Assembly (NCBI RefSeq): GCF_020618475.1
Contig: NZ_CP085336.1
Location: forward strand, 1,054,001 to 1,118,000
Direction of reading: 5' to 3'
DNA from: Haladaptatus halobius
GTDB lineage: Archaea; Halobacteriota; Halobacteria; Halobacteriales; Haladaptataceae
DNA: 64,000 bases
Position numbers and translations under genes: made by a program. Below, in pieces: positions 1 through 9,080 of this stretch (its first letter is position 1; each line of letters begins with the position of its first letter). The notes under the pieces were generated by a model, which saw only the letters and a list, made by a program, of their open reading frames with translations, searched no databases and was not told the origin of the DNA.

Positions 1-875
1 ACGAAGAGGAGAGCCTGCCCATCATCGAACGGGCCATCGACCTCGGTATCAACTTCTTCGACACAGCGAACATGTACTCGGGCGGCGAGAGCGAGCGCAT
101 CCTCGGGACGGCACTGGAGGGCCGACGCGACGAGAGCGTAATCGCCACGAAGTGTTACTTCCAAATGGACGAGGACGACCCGAACTCGGGCGGCCTCTCG
201 CGGAAAGCCATCGAGCAGGAACTCGACAACTCGCGCGACCGACTCGGCGTGGACACCATCGACCTCTATCAGATTCACCGCTGGGACGACGACACGCCCA
301 TCGAGACGACGATGCGGGCGCTTAATGATGCGATTCGGCGCGAGAAGGTGCGCTACCTCGGCGCGAGTTCGATGTGGGCGTACCAGTTTGCGGACGCACT
401 CCACACGAGCGACCGACTCGGACTCGATCGTTTCGTCACGATGCAGAACCACTACAACCTCGTCTACCGCGAGGAAGAGCGCGAGATGCATCCCCTCTGC
501 GACCGCGAGGGAATCGGCGTCGTCCCGTGGAGTCCCCTCGCCCGCGGCTACCTCACCCGACCGCACGAGGAGATCGACGCCACGCTTCGCGGCGAGACGG
601 AAGAGCACATGTACGAGCACCCCTACCGCGAGGGTGGCGGCGCGGAGATAAACGAACGCGTGCAGGAACTCGCCGCCGAGAAGGGCGTTACGATGGCACA
701 GATCGCGCTGGCGTGGCTCTTCCACAAGGACTGGGTGGACGCTCCGATCGTCGGCACGACCAGCGTCGAACACCTGGAAGACGCCGTCGAAGCCCTCGAT
801 ATCGATCTCTCGTCGGGCGATATGGCGTATCTCGAGGAGCCATACGAACCGGTTCGCGTCTCGGGACACGAGTGA
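1..875 (+). CDS. Aldo/keto reductase, 5' end cut by window edge
   Basis: NAD(P)H-dependent oxidoreductase of the aldo/keto reductase superfamily (TIM barrel), probably cytoplasmic. The visible 290 residues begin inside the barrel with a stretch reading INFFDTANMYSGGESE, which holds the family's Asp and the catalytic Tyr; the Lys of the tetrad is in IATKCYF and the His in YQIHRWD. The C-terminal half has the typical NHYNLVYREEE and PWSPLARGYL segments. A full family member is about 320-330 residues, so only about 30-40 N-terminal residues lie outside the window. The substrate cannot be told from sequence. Confidence 0.93.
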   Translation, partial: EEESLPIIERAIDLGINFFDTANMYSGGESERILGTALEGRRDESVIATKCYFQMDEDDPNSGGLSRKAIEQELDNSRDRLGVDTIDLYQIHRWDDDTPIETTMRALNDAIRREKVRYLGASSMWAYQFADALHTSDRLGLDRFVTMQNHYNLVYREEEREMHPLCDREGIGVVPWSPLARGYLTRPHEEIDATLRGETEEHMYEHPYREGGGAEINERVQELAAEKGVTMAQIALAWLFHKDWVDAPIVGTTSVEHLEDAVEALDIDLSSGDMAYLEEPYEPVRVSGHE

Positions 876-971
876 TCGCAAATCCGCTGGGCCAGCGTGC
901 CCCGGCGAACGGAGCGTGAACACCACAGCATTGAAATCGTTCAAGGACGATTGCGTTCCCTGGGGTACATC

Positions 972-1649
972 ATGGGGGATCTGTTCAGCCACGTATCACG
1001 ACGAAGCGTTCTCGCAACAACCGGGGTTCTCTTCGCCGGAATAGGCGCTTCTCGCGTCGCGAAGAGAGCGACGAACTCCGAGGACTCGTCGAACTCCGAG
1101 TCCTCGGTCAGTTTCGCATCCTTGTCGAACTCCGCTTCTTCAACCAGTTCCGAGTCCTCGACCGAGGGCCGCCTTCTCGTGGAGAATCCGACGAACCGGT
1201 CGCAGCGGTTCTCGATTTCGGTGTCGAAACGCCCGATTTCGACGTTCGTACTGACAAACCGGCGCGGGGAGACGAAAGTCGTCCGAAGCGCCGACGACGG
1301 TCTCCAGCTCGCGTCCGCGATGCGGACGGAGGCGACGAAGATAGAACCGAAAACCGACGTGGTGTTCGAGCGCGGGTACACCGTCGAGGCACACTCTATG
1401 CTCCGATTCCGGCTACGGGGAGTGCCGGAGCGCGGCCAATTACTCTACACGCTCAAGCCGAAGTCGGCGGATCAGACGACGCTCGTCGAGACGTGGGGGA
1501 CGATGGACTGCAGTTCGCAGTTCGACGTTTACCTCAGTCCGAACGAAACGCGGAGTTCGTGCGGAAGCCGGATATCCGAACTCGATCGGCACGACGGAGC
1601 GACCGAGCACACGATAGACCTGCGAACCGACTCGTCCAGCAACGGTTGA
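972..1649 (+). CDS. Tat-exported protein of unknown function
   Basis: The 225-residue product starts MGDLFSHVSRRSVLATTG, a twin-arginine signal followed by a hydrophobic run (VLFAGIGA), so it is probably exported folded. I took the ATG at 972 because it places the twin arginines near the N-terminus; an upstream in-frame ATG at 897 would bury them. Residues about 37-70 are a Ser/Glu/Asn-rich linker, then a compact domain with several beta-type segments (RFSISVSKRP, STFVLTNRRGE). I do not recognise the domain. Two Cys lie near the C-terminus (DCSSQ and RSSCGSR) and could form a disulfide. Confidence 0.7.
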   Translation: MGDLFSHVSRRSVLATTGVLFAGIGASRVAKRATNSEDSSNSESSVSFASLSNSASSTSSESSTEGRLLVENPTNRSQRFSISVSKRPISTFVLTNRRGETKVVRSADDGLQLASAMRTEATKIEPKTDVVFERGYTVEAHSMLRFRLRGVPERGQLLYTLKPKSADQTTLVETWGTMDCSSQFDVYLSPNETRSSCGSRISELDRHDGATEHTIDLRTDSSSNG

Positions 1650-1681
1650 GCGTTCGCGCTCGGCGCGAGCGTCGAAGCACG

Positions 1682-2023
1682 TCATCGGCGCAGACGATCT
1701 CGGCGAGTTTCGAACATCTCTTCGGAGATATCACTGCGAGCGTAGGCCACCTGCAGTTCTTCGAGCGCGGGCGCCCACGAGACCTCCGTCAGCGAGTGTG
1801 CGGTACGTGAGGTATCCGATACCGACGAGGAGCGGACCGAGCACCGCGACCCCTACACCGGCATCGGCCCGCGGAACCCCGATCCCATCATCTACCCGCC
1901 CATCATCGGAAACGCGAAGGCCATCGTCAGCGTCGGAACCAGCAGGAGCGCGACGAGCACGACGAGTACGAGTCGAACGACCGAGTTGTCGTGGTCTGTC
2001 GCGGACGTACCGCGAACTACTAC
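1682..2023 (-). pseudogene. Broken SHOCT-domain membrane protein gene
   Basis: Read on the minus strand, three pieces of a common haloarchaeal small membrane protein are visible in two frames. First comes a hydrophobic helix (RLVLVVLVALLLVPTLTMAF) ending in a stop at 1892-1894. A second helix (GVAVLGPLLVGIGYLTYRTL) follows in another frame. The first frame is then resumed with a clear C-terminal SHOCT-like segment, LEELQVAYARSDISEEMF, ending at 1682. Intact relatives have exactly this order: helix, helix, short oligomerisation/SHOCT tail. Two compensating frame changes plus an in-frame stop, and no evident start codon, make this a pseudogene or a run of sequence errors. Confidence 0.72.
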
Positions 2024-2115
2024 GGTTGCGGGAATAACCGCTTCTTCGAACGAGAAAGCGCGGTGTGCGTGGCCCGCTACAATTAACTCCTCGGTGGACG
2101 AAATTCGCTCGACGC

Positions 2116-2796
2116 ATGTTCGACCCCGAACAAGTCACGACCGTCACGTTCGACTCCTACGGAACGCTGGTGGACGTCGATGCGGCGGAGCGGGCACTCG
2201 CCGAGCGCGTCGAGAACCCCGAACCCGTCTCGAAGCTCTGGCGCGCCCGGTCGCTTGAATACACGTTCGTCGCCAACCACGTCGACGCGTACCAACCGTT
2301 CTACGAGATGAACCGCGACGCGCTTCAGTACGCTCTCACCGCCAACGACGCCGACATCTCCGAGCGCGAGCGCGACGAAATCCTCGCGGTGTACCACGAA
2401 CTCGACGTGTTCGACGACGTTCGTGACGGAATCCGGCGCCTCCGCGACGGTGGGTACGACTGCTACGTCGTCTCCAACGGCAACCCCGAGATGCTGGATT
2501 CGATGGTCGAACACGCCGACATCGGCGACCTACTCGCGGACACAATCAGCGCCGACGAGATAGGGACGTTCAAGCCGGACGCGGAACTCTACCGTCACGC
2601 CGCCGGTCGGGTGGGAACGCCCATCCAAGCGATCGCCCACGTCGCCGCCGGCTGGTTCGACGTGCAGGGTGCGAAACACGCCGGGATGCAGGGCGTGTGG
2701 GCGAATCGCAAGGGAAAGTCGTGGGAACCGTTTGGCGATGAACCGGATCTGACCGTCGAAACGTTCCACGAACTCGCAGAGGAACTGGACGTGTAG
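2116..2796 (+). CDS. Haloacid dehalogenase-like hydrolase (type II)
   Basis: 226 residues, the usual length for L-2-haloacid dehalogenase-type HAD proteins. Motif I is FDSYGTLVD with the nucleophile Asp13; the WRARSLEYTF segment after it matches the substrate-pocket region of type II dehalogenases. Motif II is VVSNGNPEM (Ser120-Asn121), motif III Lys153 in TFKPDAEL, and motif IV HVAAGWFDVQGA with Asp182. It probably hydrolyses a small 2-halo acid or a related acid or phosphoester in the cytoplasm. The start at 2116 removes 17 poorly conserved residues of a longer reading frame; an A/T-rich TACAATTAA about 30 bases upstream could be the TATA box of a near-leaderless transcript. Confidence 0.9.
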   Translation: MFDPEQVTTVTFDSYGTLVDVDAAERALAERVENPEPVSKLWRARSLEYTFVANHVDAYQPFYEMNRDALQYALTANDADISERERDEILAVYHELDVFDDVRDGIRRLRDGGYDCYVVSNGNPEMLDSMVEHADIGDLLADTISADEIGTFKPDAELYRHAAGRVGTPIQAIAHVAAGWFDVQGAKHAGMQGVWANRKGKSWEPFGDEPDLTVETFHELAEELDV

Positions 2797-2932
2797 CGGT
2801 GCTGTCGAAATCCGCGACCGAACGCCGAAATCCGTCGACGAAAATCACTATTCACGCCGAGTGCAGCTTTTCTAGAGACGATGCCCCTTCCCGCTATCCC
2901 TCTCGGGACGCTGCTCTCCGCCGTGGTGCTCG

Positions 2933-3805
2933 TCATCTCGACTCCTCCGTACCCTCGTTTCTGTCGGCGTTATCGGCGGCGTCGAGAGGGACGATGGGAG
3001 CGAGGAACTCGCGCACCGCAGCGGTGAAAAATTTGGGGTTGTCGAGATTGGAAGCGTGTCCCGCGTCGGGCACCTCCCGAACGGTGGCGTTCGGAATCTC
3101 GGCGCCCATCTTCGGTGCGTGTCGCCGGATGAACGGCGGTTCGTGTTCACCGTACAGAACCAGCACCGGGACGGAAATTGCGGGGAGATCGATCTCCGCC
3201 CGGTGGAAGGTCGCGACGGCACGGATAACTTTAGCGAACTCGTCGGTGTCCATCTTCGGCCCCGTCGCTCGAAGTCGCTCGATCTTTTCGTAGTCGCCGC
3301 TGACGCCTTTCCCGGAGATTCGTTCTTGGAACCACACCTTGACCTTCTCCACACGCTCGTAGCCGACGAGCCGAACCGGCGGAGTCGCGGCTTTCAGCAA
3401 CGCCGACCGCTGGAGCCACTCGAACCGATCGAACAGTTCCGGGGTGAACGTATCAGCGAGCACGAGACCGGCCAACCTGTCAGGATACGTGGCCGCGTAC
3501 GCTTGTGTGATGCATCCCCCCGTCGAGAGACCACACAGAACGGGTCGATCGAGGTCTAAGGCGGTGACGAGCGCGTCGAGGTCGTCGGCGAAGAGGTCGA
3601 TCGAATACGAACCTTTCCCCGAGCCACCGGTTCGGCCGTGCCCTCGGACATCGTAAGCGACGGTCGCGTACTCGGCGCTGAGCGCGTCCACTTGCGGTGC
3701 CCACTGGGTGTGGTCGAGGATGTCGCCATGAACGAACACGATCGACGGGCCGGTACCCCGTCGTTCGTAGTACGTCTCGATATCGTTCGTTCGAACGGTC
3801 GGCAT
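2933..3805 (-). CDS. Alpha/beta-hydrolase fold protein
   Basis: 290-residue hydrolase of the alpha/beta fold. The oxyanion-hole motif is VFVHGDILDH (residues about 23-32), the nucleophile elbow CGLSTGG puts Ser94 at the turn, and the catalytic His is His250 in DAGHASN. The third member of the triad falls in LVLYGEHEPP; the position usually held by Asp is Glu here, which is uncommon but tolerated in this fold. YDVRGHGRT is the conserved strand-turn of lactonase/haloperoxidase-like hydrolases. The natural ester or lactone substrate is unknown. It converges on the HAD gene with about 135 bases between. Confidence 0.88.
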   Translation of the reverse strand: MPTVRTNDIETYYERRGTGPSIVFVHGDILDHTQWAPQVDALSAEYATVAYDVRGHGRTGGSGKGSYSIDLFADDLDALVTALDLDRPVLCGLSTGGCITQAYAATYPDRLAGLVLADTFTPELFDRFEWLQRSALLKAATPPVRLVGYERVEKVKVWFQERISGKGVSGDYEKIERLRATGPKMDTDEFAKVIRAVATFHRAEIDLPAISVPVLVLYGEHEPPFIRRHAPKMGAEIPNATVREVPDAGHASNLDNPKFFTAAVREFLAPIVPLDAADNADRNEGTEESR

Positions 3806-4138
3806 ACGGTTCTCTACTCAGCCCGGAAATAGATGAACTCACCGTACAACGACGGTGAATCGAACCGCTTGGCGCAAGCCGCACCGGGCATTGCCGCTCC
3901 GAACCGCTCGGGGACGTGCCACTCGTCGGGTTATCATCCGAGACGAAGTACGGGTTCAGTCTTAGAAACCAAACTCGATGGCGGTGAGACGTCGAACGGA
4001 CAGTGTGGTTTTTCTCCGAACACCCGTCGAATCGGTCTTCTCGTCGATATCTTCGGTACGACGTGTCGCAGGGTCGGATTCGAGGACTTCGTTCCCTTAA
4101 CCACAACCGTAGAAAGTGTTCCGCCGCTAGTTACGCCC
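3806..4138. other. Intergenic region, no gene seen
   Basis: Divergent gap between the alpha/beta hydrolase and the permease. A reading frame in frame with the permease runs through part of it, but its translation has no domain-like composition, so it reads as upstream sequence. A weak TATA-like CCTTAACC lies about 45 bases before the permease start. No repeat or RNA was recognised. Confidence 0.5.
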
Positions 4139-5368
4139 ATGAACGTCGTCCAGAGCCTCGTCGAGGCCGCAAAGTTCCTCGGCAACATGACGTGGAAGAC
4201 GTGGTGGGCGCTGGTGCTCGGGTTCACCATCGCGGGGGCAGTGCAGGCGTTCGTGAGTGAGGAGAAGATGACGAACGTGCTGGGCGGTCGCGGTCTGAAG
4301 GAACTCGGGTTGGGAAGCTTCTTCGGCTTCCTCTCGTCGAGCTGTTCGTTCGGGGCCGTCGCCACGACGAAATCGCTGTTCAAGAAAGGCGCGTCGCCGG
4401 AGTCATCGTTCGCCGCATTCCAGTTCGCCAGTACGAACCTCGTTATCGAGATCGGATTGGTGATGTGGATCCTGCTCGGCTGGCAGTTCGTCGCCGCCGA
4501 TGTGTTCGGCGGCATCTTGATGATTCTGCTGGTAGCCGGGATTACGAAGTACGTCGTTCCCGACTCGTGGTTTGAGGTTGCGCGCAGTCATATCGATGAT
4601 GACGAAGACGGGATGGTTCGAGATCCAGTCTGTGGGATGGAAGTCGATCCCGACGACGAGGACACGCTAAGTGTGGAGACGGATGGCAGTACTGAATATT
4701 TCTGCTCGGAATCGTGCAAACAGACCTACGTGAACCAGCGTGAGGATGAAACGTGGAAAGACAAGCTTCTCACGCTCCATGGCTGGAAGAACGCCTTCCG
4801 CAACGCCATCGGCGAGTGGGAAATGCTGTGGGATGATCTCGTCGCAGGATTCATCATTGCAGCATTTATCGCCGCATTCATCCCGAAAACGTGGTGGGCG
4901 CAACTGTTCACGGTCGCGCCGCAAGGCACCGTCGCGTGGGTCGTGCTTGGGAGTATTATTGGCGTTGCAGTCGGTGTTATCACGTTCGTCTGTTCGGTGG
5001 CAAACGTTCCCTTCGCACTCGTGCTCTGGACATCCGGCATCCCGTTCGGCGGCGTGATGAGCTTCATCTACGCCGACCTCATCGTCCCACACATCGTGGA
5101 CATGTACCGGAAATACTACGGAAAGCGCCTCGCGGCGGTGTTGTTCGTCTCCATCTTCGCCGTGGCGACGGTGGCGGGAATCGTCACCCACTACGCGTGG
5201 CTCGCCGTCAACTTGATTCCGAAGCGAGGACAGACCGGCGGGTCGGTGCCCCACACCTACACCTTAGTGCTCAACGTGGTCTTCACCGTCGTCTTCATAG
5301 CGGAGGTGTACGTAACGTACTTCGAGTCGAGCGGCGAACAGGGGGAGATGGCCGCGCACGCCGATTAA
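4139..5368 (+). CDS. Permease (DUF318/ArsP type) with a central YHS domain
   Basis: 409-residue integral membrane protein of the predicted permease family that includes ArsP-like exporters. The first half has the family signature SSSCSFGAVATTKSLFKKGA (residues 67-86) between helices; the second half repeats the pattern with CSVANVPFAL. Between the halves, residues about 159-198 form a YHS domain: DPVCGMEVDPDD, then TEYFCSESCKQTY, with three Cys suited to binding a soft metal. This suggests transport or sensing of a metal or metalloid across the cytoplasmic membrane. The start was set at 4139 because the following residues match the family N-terminus; 102 upstream residues of open frame look non-coding. 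Confidence 0.88.
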   Translation: MNVVQSLVEAAKFLGNMTWKTWWALVLGFTIAGAVQAFVSEEKMTNVLGGRGLKELGLGSFFGFLSSSCSFGAVATTKSLFKKGASPESSFAAFQFASTNLVIEIGLVMWILLGWQFVAADVFGGILMILLVAGITKYVVPDSWFEVARSHIDDDEDGMVRDPVCGMEVDPDDEDTLSVETDGSTEYFCSESCKQTYVNQREDETWKDKLLTLHGWKNAFRNAIGEWEMLWDDLVAGFIIAAFIAAFIPKTWWAQLFTVAPQGTVAWVVLGSIIGVAVGVITFVCSVANVPFALVLWTSGIPFGGVMSFIYADLIVPHIVDMYRKYYGKRLAAVLFVSIFAVATVAGIVTHYAWLAVNLIPKRGQTGGSVPHTYTLVLNVVFTVVFIAEVYVTYFESSGEQGEMAAHAD

Positions 5369-5385
5369 CCGTCCCGAGTCCGGTA

Positions 5386-6765
5386 TCAGTCCGTGCGTTC
5401 GGGCTGGCCGGTGTCACTTCCGACCGCGCTGCGGACGTTCGAGGTGGTGTGCGCGACCAGTTCGCGGAAATTCCCGGAGCGCGCGACGAACAGGCCGACG
5501 GCGAGGACGACGTAGACGGCGGTGTAGGCGTACAGGATGAGGAGACTGACGTTCGTGGCGGCCGGTTCGGCGTAGGTTTGAATCACGTAGAACTCCGCGA
5601 CGACTTGCGAGACGAACAGCGCGAGCAGCGCCACCGCCTCGCGGATGCTGATTTCGAAGTTCGTCAGGATGGCGAGTGCGAAGAAGCTCTGGGCGGCGGT
5701 GATCCAGATCTCAGCCGTTTGTTTCTGATCGAACGAAAGGGTGCCGATGTGGCCGGCAGCGATAGAGTATACGACCGCGAGCGTGCCGATGAGGAGCGTC
5801 CACTGGTTCAGCTTCGAGGAGATAAGCGCGTTGAAGCCGGCGGTCGAACGCGCCTTGTTCACGAGGTAGGCGACGACGATGAGTTCCGGACTCTCGCTGG
5901 CGAGCGGCGCGAGCCATTGGATCATGAAGAACGGTGGAACGCCGAGGGCGGTTCCGAGTTCTTCGAGGCCCAACGCGAACGGGTGAACCCCCTCGAAGAT
6001 GATCAGCCCGGAGTACGCGAAGAGGAAGAGCACGACCGCGATGCGCCGCCCCTTCGGATACTCCTGGAAGTACGCGGGGACGCCGACGTGCGTCTCACCC
6101 TCCTCGACGTCGCCGCGAACGACGATGCCGATGTAGAGGACGTAGAGACCGACGAGAACGATCGTGTCGACGATACCGATGCCGCCGCCGAGCGGGACGA
6201 AAAACGCGTACGCCGTCGCCGCGAGCAGGAAGGCGATCTCGAGGGAGATGTCGCGGTCGATTTCGACGGCGTCCGCGAGGAAGCCGGCGCGCTGGTTGAC
6301 CGTCGGGTCGTCGGTGCGTTTGGCCCGGTAGATCGTGAACAGCGCGATGCCGGACCAGCCGATGCCGATCAGGATTCTGTTCGCCCCGGTCATATTCGCG
6401 ATGGCGAGATTGGCCGCTTCCGCCCCGCGTGCGGTCTCTTCGAACGCCCCGGCGTTCCACGCGTACAGCGCGTCGACGGCGTACTCGGGCGCGACAGCGA
6501 GCACCGCGAGAACGGCGATGGCGAACGCGGTCGGGACGTCCTTTTCGGCGGTCTCCGCGCCCCACGCGAGCAGGAACGCCGCACCGAGGATTGCGAGACC
6601 GCCGACGAGAACCGCTACGGAGGGGGCGACGTTCGTGCCCGGACTCTCCGGGGTCGAGGCCGGGTCGAGGTGATAGCCGTGCGTGACGAACAGCGCGACG
6701 AACGGAAGCGTCAAGAGTAACGCCGCGGCTACGGCCACGAGCGGATGGCGGAGACGTTCAAACAT
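5386..6765 (-). CDS. Sodium/calcium or cation exchanger family protein
   Basis: 459-residue polytopic membrane protein with two inverted repeats typical of the CaCA superfamily. The first alpha-repeat region includes VAPEYAVDAL and MTGANRILIG; the second includes LASESPELIVVAYLVNKA and SSKLNQWTLLIGTL, with the acidic residues (Glu in APEY and ESPE) that coordinate cations in this family. About 11-12 membrane helices are visible. It probably exchanges Ca2+ or another cation for Na+ or H+. The start was placed at the Met of MFERLRHPL, directly before the first helix. It converges with the permease gene. Confidence 0.87.
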   Translation of the reverse strand: MFERLRHPLVAVAAALLLTLPFVALFVTHGYHLDPASTPESPGTNVAPSVAVLVGGLAILGAAFLLAWGAETAEKDVPTAFAIAVLAVLAVAPEYAVDALYAWNAGAFEETARGAEAANLAIANMTGANRILIGIGWSGIALFTIYRAKRTDDPTVNQRAGFLADAVEIDRDISLEIAFLLAATAYAFFVPLGGGIGIVDTIVLVGLYVLYIGIVVRGDVEEGETHVGVPAYFQEYPKGRRIAVVLFLFAYSGLIIFEGVHPFALGLEELGTALGVPPFFMIQWLAPLASESPELIVVAYLVNKARSTAGFNALISSKLNQWTLLIGTLAVVYSIAAGHIGTLSFDQKQTAEIWITAAQSFFALAILTNFEISIREAVALLALFVSQVVAEFYVIQTYAEPAATNVSLLILYAYTAVYVVLAVGLFVARSGNFRELVAHTTSNVRSAVGSDTGQPERTD

Positions 6766-7238
6766 CGATCTGGTAAACGGAAGGGACGCGCCTATCCCTT
6801 TGGGTTTTTCCCGATACGCACGGTACGGAACCCCCGTCGTTCCAGTCGGACGTTCGTTCAACCTCAACGACGGGGGGCGTCGACGGGAGGAATCGAGAGA
6901 TAAACTCCGATCTCTTGCTTGCCGCGGGTGGGGCCGCGGAGTGTCTTTCGGAAATTCGGTTTGGTTCGATGAGGCGCTTTACCATGCGTGTAGTAAGACA
7001 GGCGAGACTACGGCAAAAAACACAAGATAACGCATCGAGTGCCGATATCTGCCGCGAGTCGGGACGAGACGCCATTATCACGAATTTAGCGGTGAAACGC
7101 ACGTCCGGTCGCTACGTGGTTTGAGAACCGCGTTCTGGACATTTACGAGGATAGAGAGCCTCGAAGATGGGATTCATATCTCGGGAAGAGCCGTTCGAGA
7201 CCTTGCTAGCTGCAAGTTCGGATCGCGTTCCATCTTGT
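6766..7238. other. Intergenic region, nothing recognised
   Basis: About 470 bases between the exchanger start and the DUF1508 gene. Open frames here are short and their translations are rich in Arg/Ser without domain features. It should hold the exchanger promoter; an A-rich AAAAACCC block lies about 45 bases upstream of that start, but I am not confident in it. Confidence 0.4.
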
Positions 7239-7427
7239 TCAGTCGATAACGACGACCCGAGCGTTTGACGCGTTGTTTTTCACGCTCCGAATTCCGCGCT
7301 TCGCACCCTGCTTCGACTTGTACCCTTCTCCACTATCCGCGATGATATTCCCGTTGGGTACGACGAGTCGCCAGCGCCACTCGCCGGCGGTATCTCGGTA
7401 CAGTTCGAACGTCGAATCGATCGGCAT
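7239..7427 (-). CDS. DUF1508/YegP-family small protein
   Basis: 62 residues with the compact DUF1508 pattern: a first strand FELYRDTAGEWRWRLVVPNG, then NIIADSGEGYKSKQGAKRGI and a final SVKNNASNARVVVID. This matches the haloarchaeal HVO_2922-like and bacterial YegP single-repeat proteins, which form small dimeric beta-alpha domains of unknown role, possibly stress related. The whole protein is one repeat and is complete. It stands alone, with the nearest same-strand gene more than 140 bases away. Confidence 0.88.
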   Translation of the reverse strand: MPIDSTFELYRDTAGEWRWRLVVPNGNIIADSGEGYKSKQGAKRGIRSVKNNASNARVVVID

Positions 7428-7570
7428 ACGTGCTTATCTCGCTGGTGGCCCATAGTGCTTGCGAGCGATCTCGTCACGAATACAGCCGGGTCGTAACTCC
7501 ACTCTTCGAGTTCCATCAGCTAAAACGTGTGGCGAGGGGGACGGTCACCGAACTCCCTGACCGACGACGG

Positions 7571-8932
7571 CTACTGGTAGCCGAGCGCCTCGAGTTGGTT
7601 CGTGACCGCGGACGGCGGTTCGACCGAGTCGTCTCCTCCCTCCGATTCGATGTCCTCGATGCGCTCTTCGACCACTCCGTGGAGGTGAGCGGCGACGTTG
7701 GAGTCCGCGAGTTCGTCCCACCGATTCTCCCGTTCTTCCGGGTCGCGGTCTCTGTCGTATAGCTCCCTGTCGTCCGATTCGGTGTGGTAGACGTACGTCC
7801 AGCCTTCCGTCCGCGCGCTCACGAGCAGTTCGCCGTCGTCCAGATGCCGCGGAATCGGTTGGCGGGTGACGTGCTCGCCCCGAACCGCGACCGAGGTGAC
7901 CGGCACCGGGTCGGGGTCGCCGTCGAGGAGACTCTCTCCCGGAAAGTCGTGTTCGACGTTCATCGCCTCGCAGACGGTGGGCGGAATCGCGTCGAGACCG
8001 ACCGCGCGCTCGACGCGCTCGTCCTCGGCCTTGGGGTGGTCGACGACCAGCGGGACGTGAACCAGCTCCTCGTAGAGTTTGGGGTAGTGAGCGAGGTGGC
8101 CGTGTTCCATGAACTCCTCGCCGTGGTCGCCCGCGAGGACGACGCACGCGTCGTCTCGAAGCCCTTCGCGTTCGAGCGCCGAGAGCACGCGACCGACGCT
8201 CTCGTCCACCTGACGAACTGCGGCCTGGTAGAGCGACCGTAACTCGGCGAGCGTCGTCTCGCCGACCTCCCGACCCAACCCCGTCCTCGCGTGCGCTCGA
8301 AGCATCTTGAGCGTGCCCACGCTGGCACCCGTCTCATCCCGGACGAACTTCGGCGCGGGAACGTACGGCGTGTGAACGTCCATGTAATGAACCCAGAGGA
8401 AGAAGGGTGGCTCCGCCCGCTCGACGAATTCGACCGCGCGCCGCTCCACGTCGAGCATCCGTGAGACGTTTCGTGCGCCGCCCTCGCGGCCGAGCAGCCG
8501 TCGGACGGGCGACGCCACGACTTGGAGCCACGCCTGCACGGTCGGGTGGGCGGTGAGGTACTTGCTGTAGAGGCTGTCGCCGGTTCTCGATGTGAACGTC
8601 TCGAACTCGTCGAAGCCGCGGTCGTACCCCCAGTGCTCAGTCAGAAACCCGTTCGAACCGTTGAACCCCGCGGTGGCGATTCCCCCGTCGCGGAGCGTCT
8701 CCGCTAGCGTCGGCTCGTCGGCGACGCCGATACTCCGCGAGTCGCTGAACACTCGTTTCGCGCCGAGAACCGACGGAAACGAGAAGGGCGTCCAGTTTCC
8801 GTGGGCGAACGCGTTCTCGAAGACGGTTCCTCGCTCGCCGAGGGTGGCGGCGACACTGTTGTCCGGAAGCGCGTCGGCTCGGAGCGAATCGACGGTGAAC
8901 AGTACGGTTACGGGCGTGTCGTTTGCACTCAT
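7571..8932 (-). CDS. Alkaline-phosphatase-superfamily (sulfatase-like) enzyme
   Basis: 453 residues of the sulfatase/AP fold, soluble, with no signal peptide. The first metal Asp is in LFTVDSLRAD (residue about 14). The nucleophile region reads GNWTPFSFPS, with Thr where formylglycine sulfatases have Cys/Ser in C-x-P-x-R, so formylglycine chemistry is unlikely and a phosphodiesterase or phosphotransferase role is possible. The second metal site is VVLAGDHGEEF, followed by HGHLAHYPKLYEE. The C-terminus ends LEALGYQ, a tail also seen on the other two AP-family enzymes in the window. The likely role is modifying a surface glycan or glycolipid; the substrate is unknown. Confidence 0.85.
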   Translation of the reverse strand: MSANDTPVTVLFTVDSLRADALPDNSVAATLGERGTVFENAFAHGNWTPFSFPSVLGAKRVFSDSRSIGVADEPTLAETLRDGGIATAGFNGSNGFLTEHWGYDRGFDEFETFTSRTGDSLYSKYLTAHPTVQAWLQVVASPVRRLLGREGGARNVSRMLDVERRAVEFVERAEPPFFLWVHYMDVHTPYVPAPKFVRDETGASVGTLKMLRAHARTGLGREVGETTLAELRSLYQAAVRQVDESVGRVLSALEREGLRDDACVVLAGDHGEEFMEHGHLAHYPKLYEELVHVPLVVDHPKAEDERVERAVGLDAIPPTVCEAMNVEHDFPGESLLDGDPDPVPVTSVAVRGEHVTRQPIPRHLDDGELLVSARTEGWTYVYHTESDDRELYDRDRDPEERENRWDELADSNVAAHLHGVVEERIEDIESEGGDDSVEPPSAVTNQLEALGYQ

Positions 8933-9080
8933 TCATCGATCGCGGCGAAGTTCCGCTACTCGACAGTTCGTCACGAAGGTCAAATACCTTGCGTGCGAAC
9001 GGTCGGATGTGTTCCTGTCATCTCCGTACTCTTCTAGTTCTACCGACCTGGCGAGTTCGCCGAGCGCGAACCGCCCGACG

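Noticed and set aside
4891..6720. A 609-codon plus-strand frame
   Set aside because: It overlaps the permease end and lies antisense to the cation exchanger, with only Arg/Asp/Glu/Gly-rich text.
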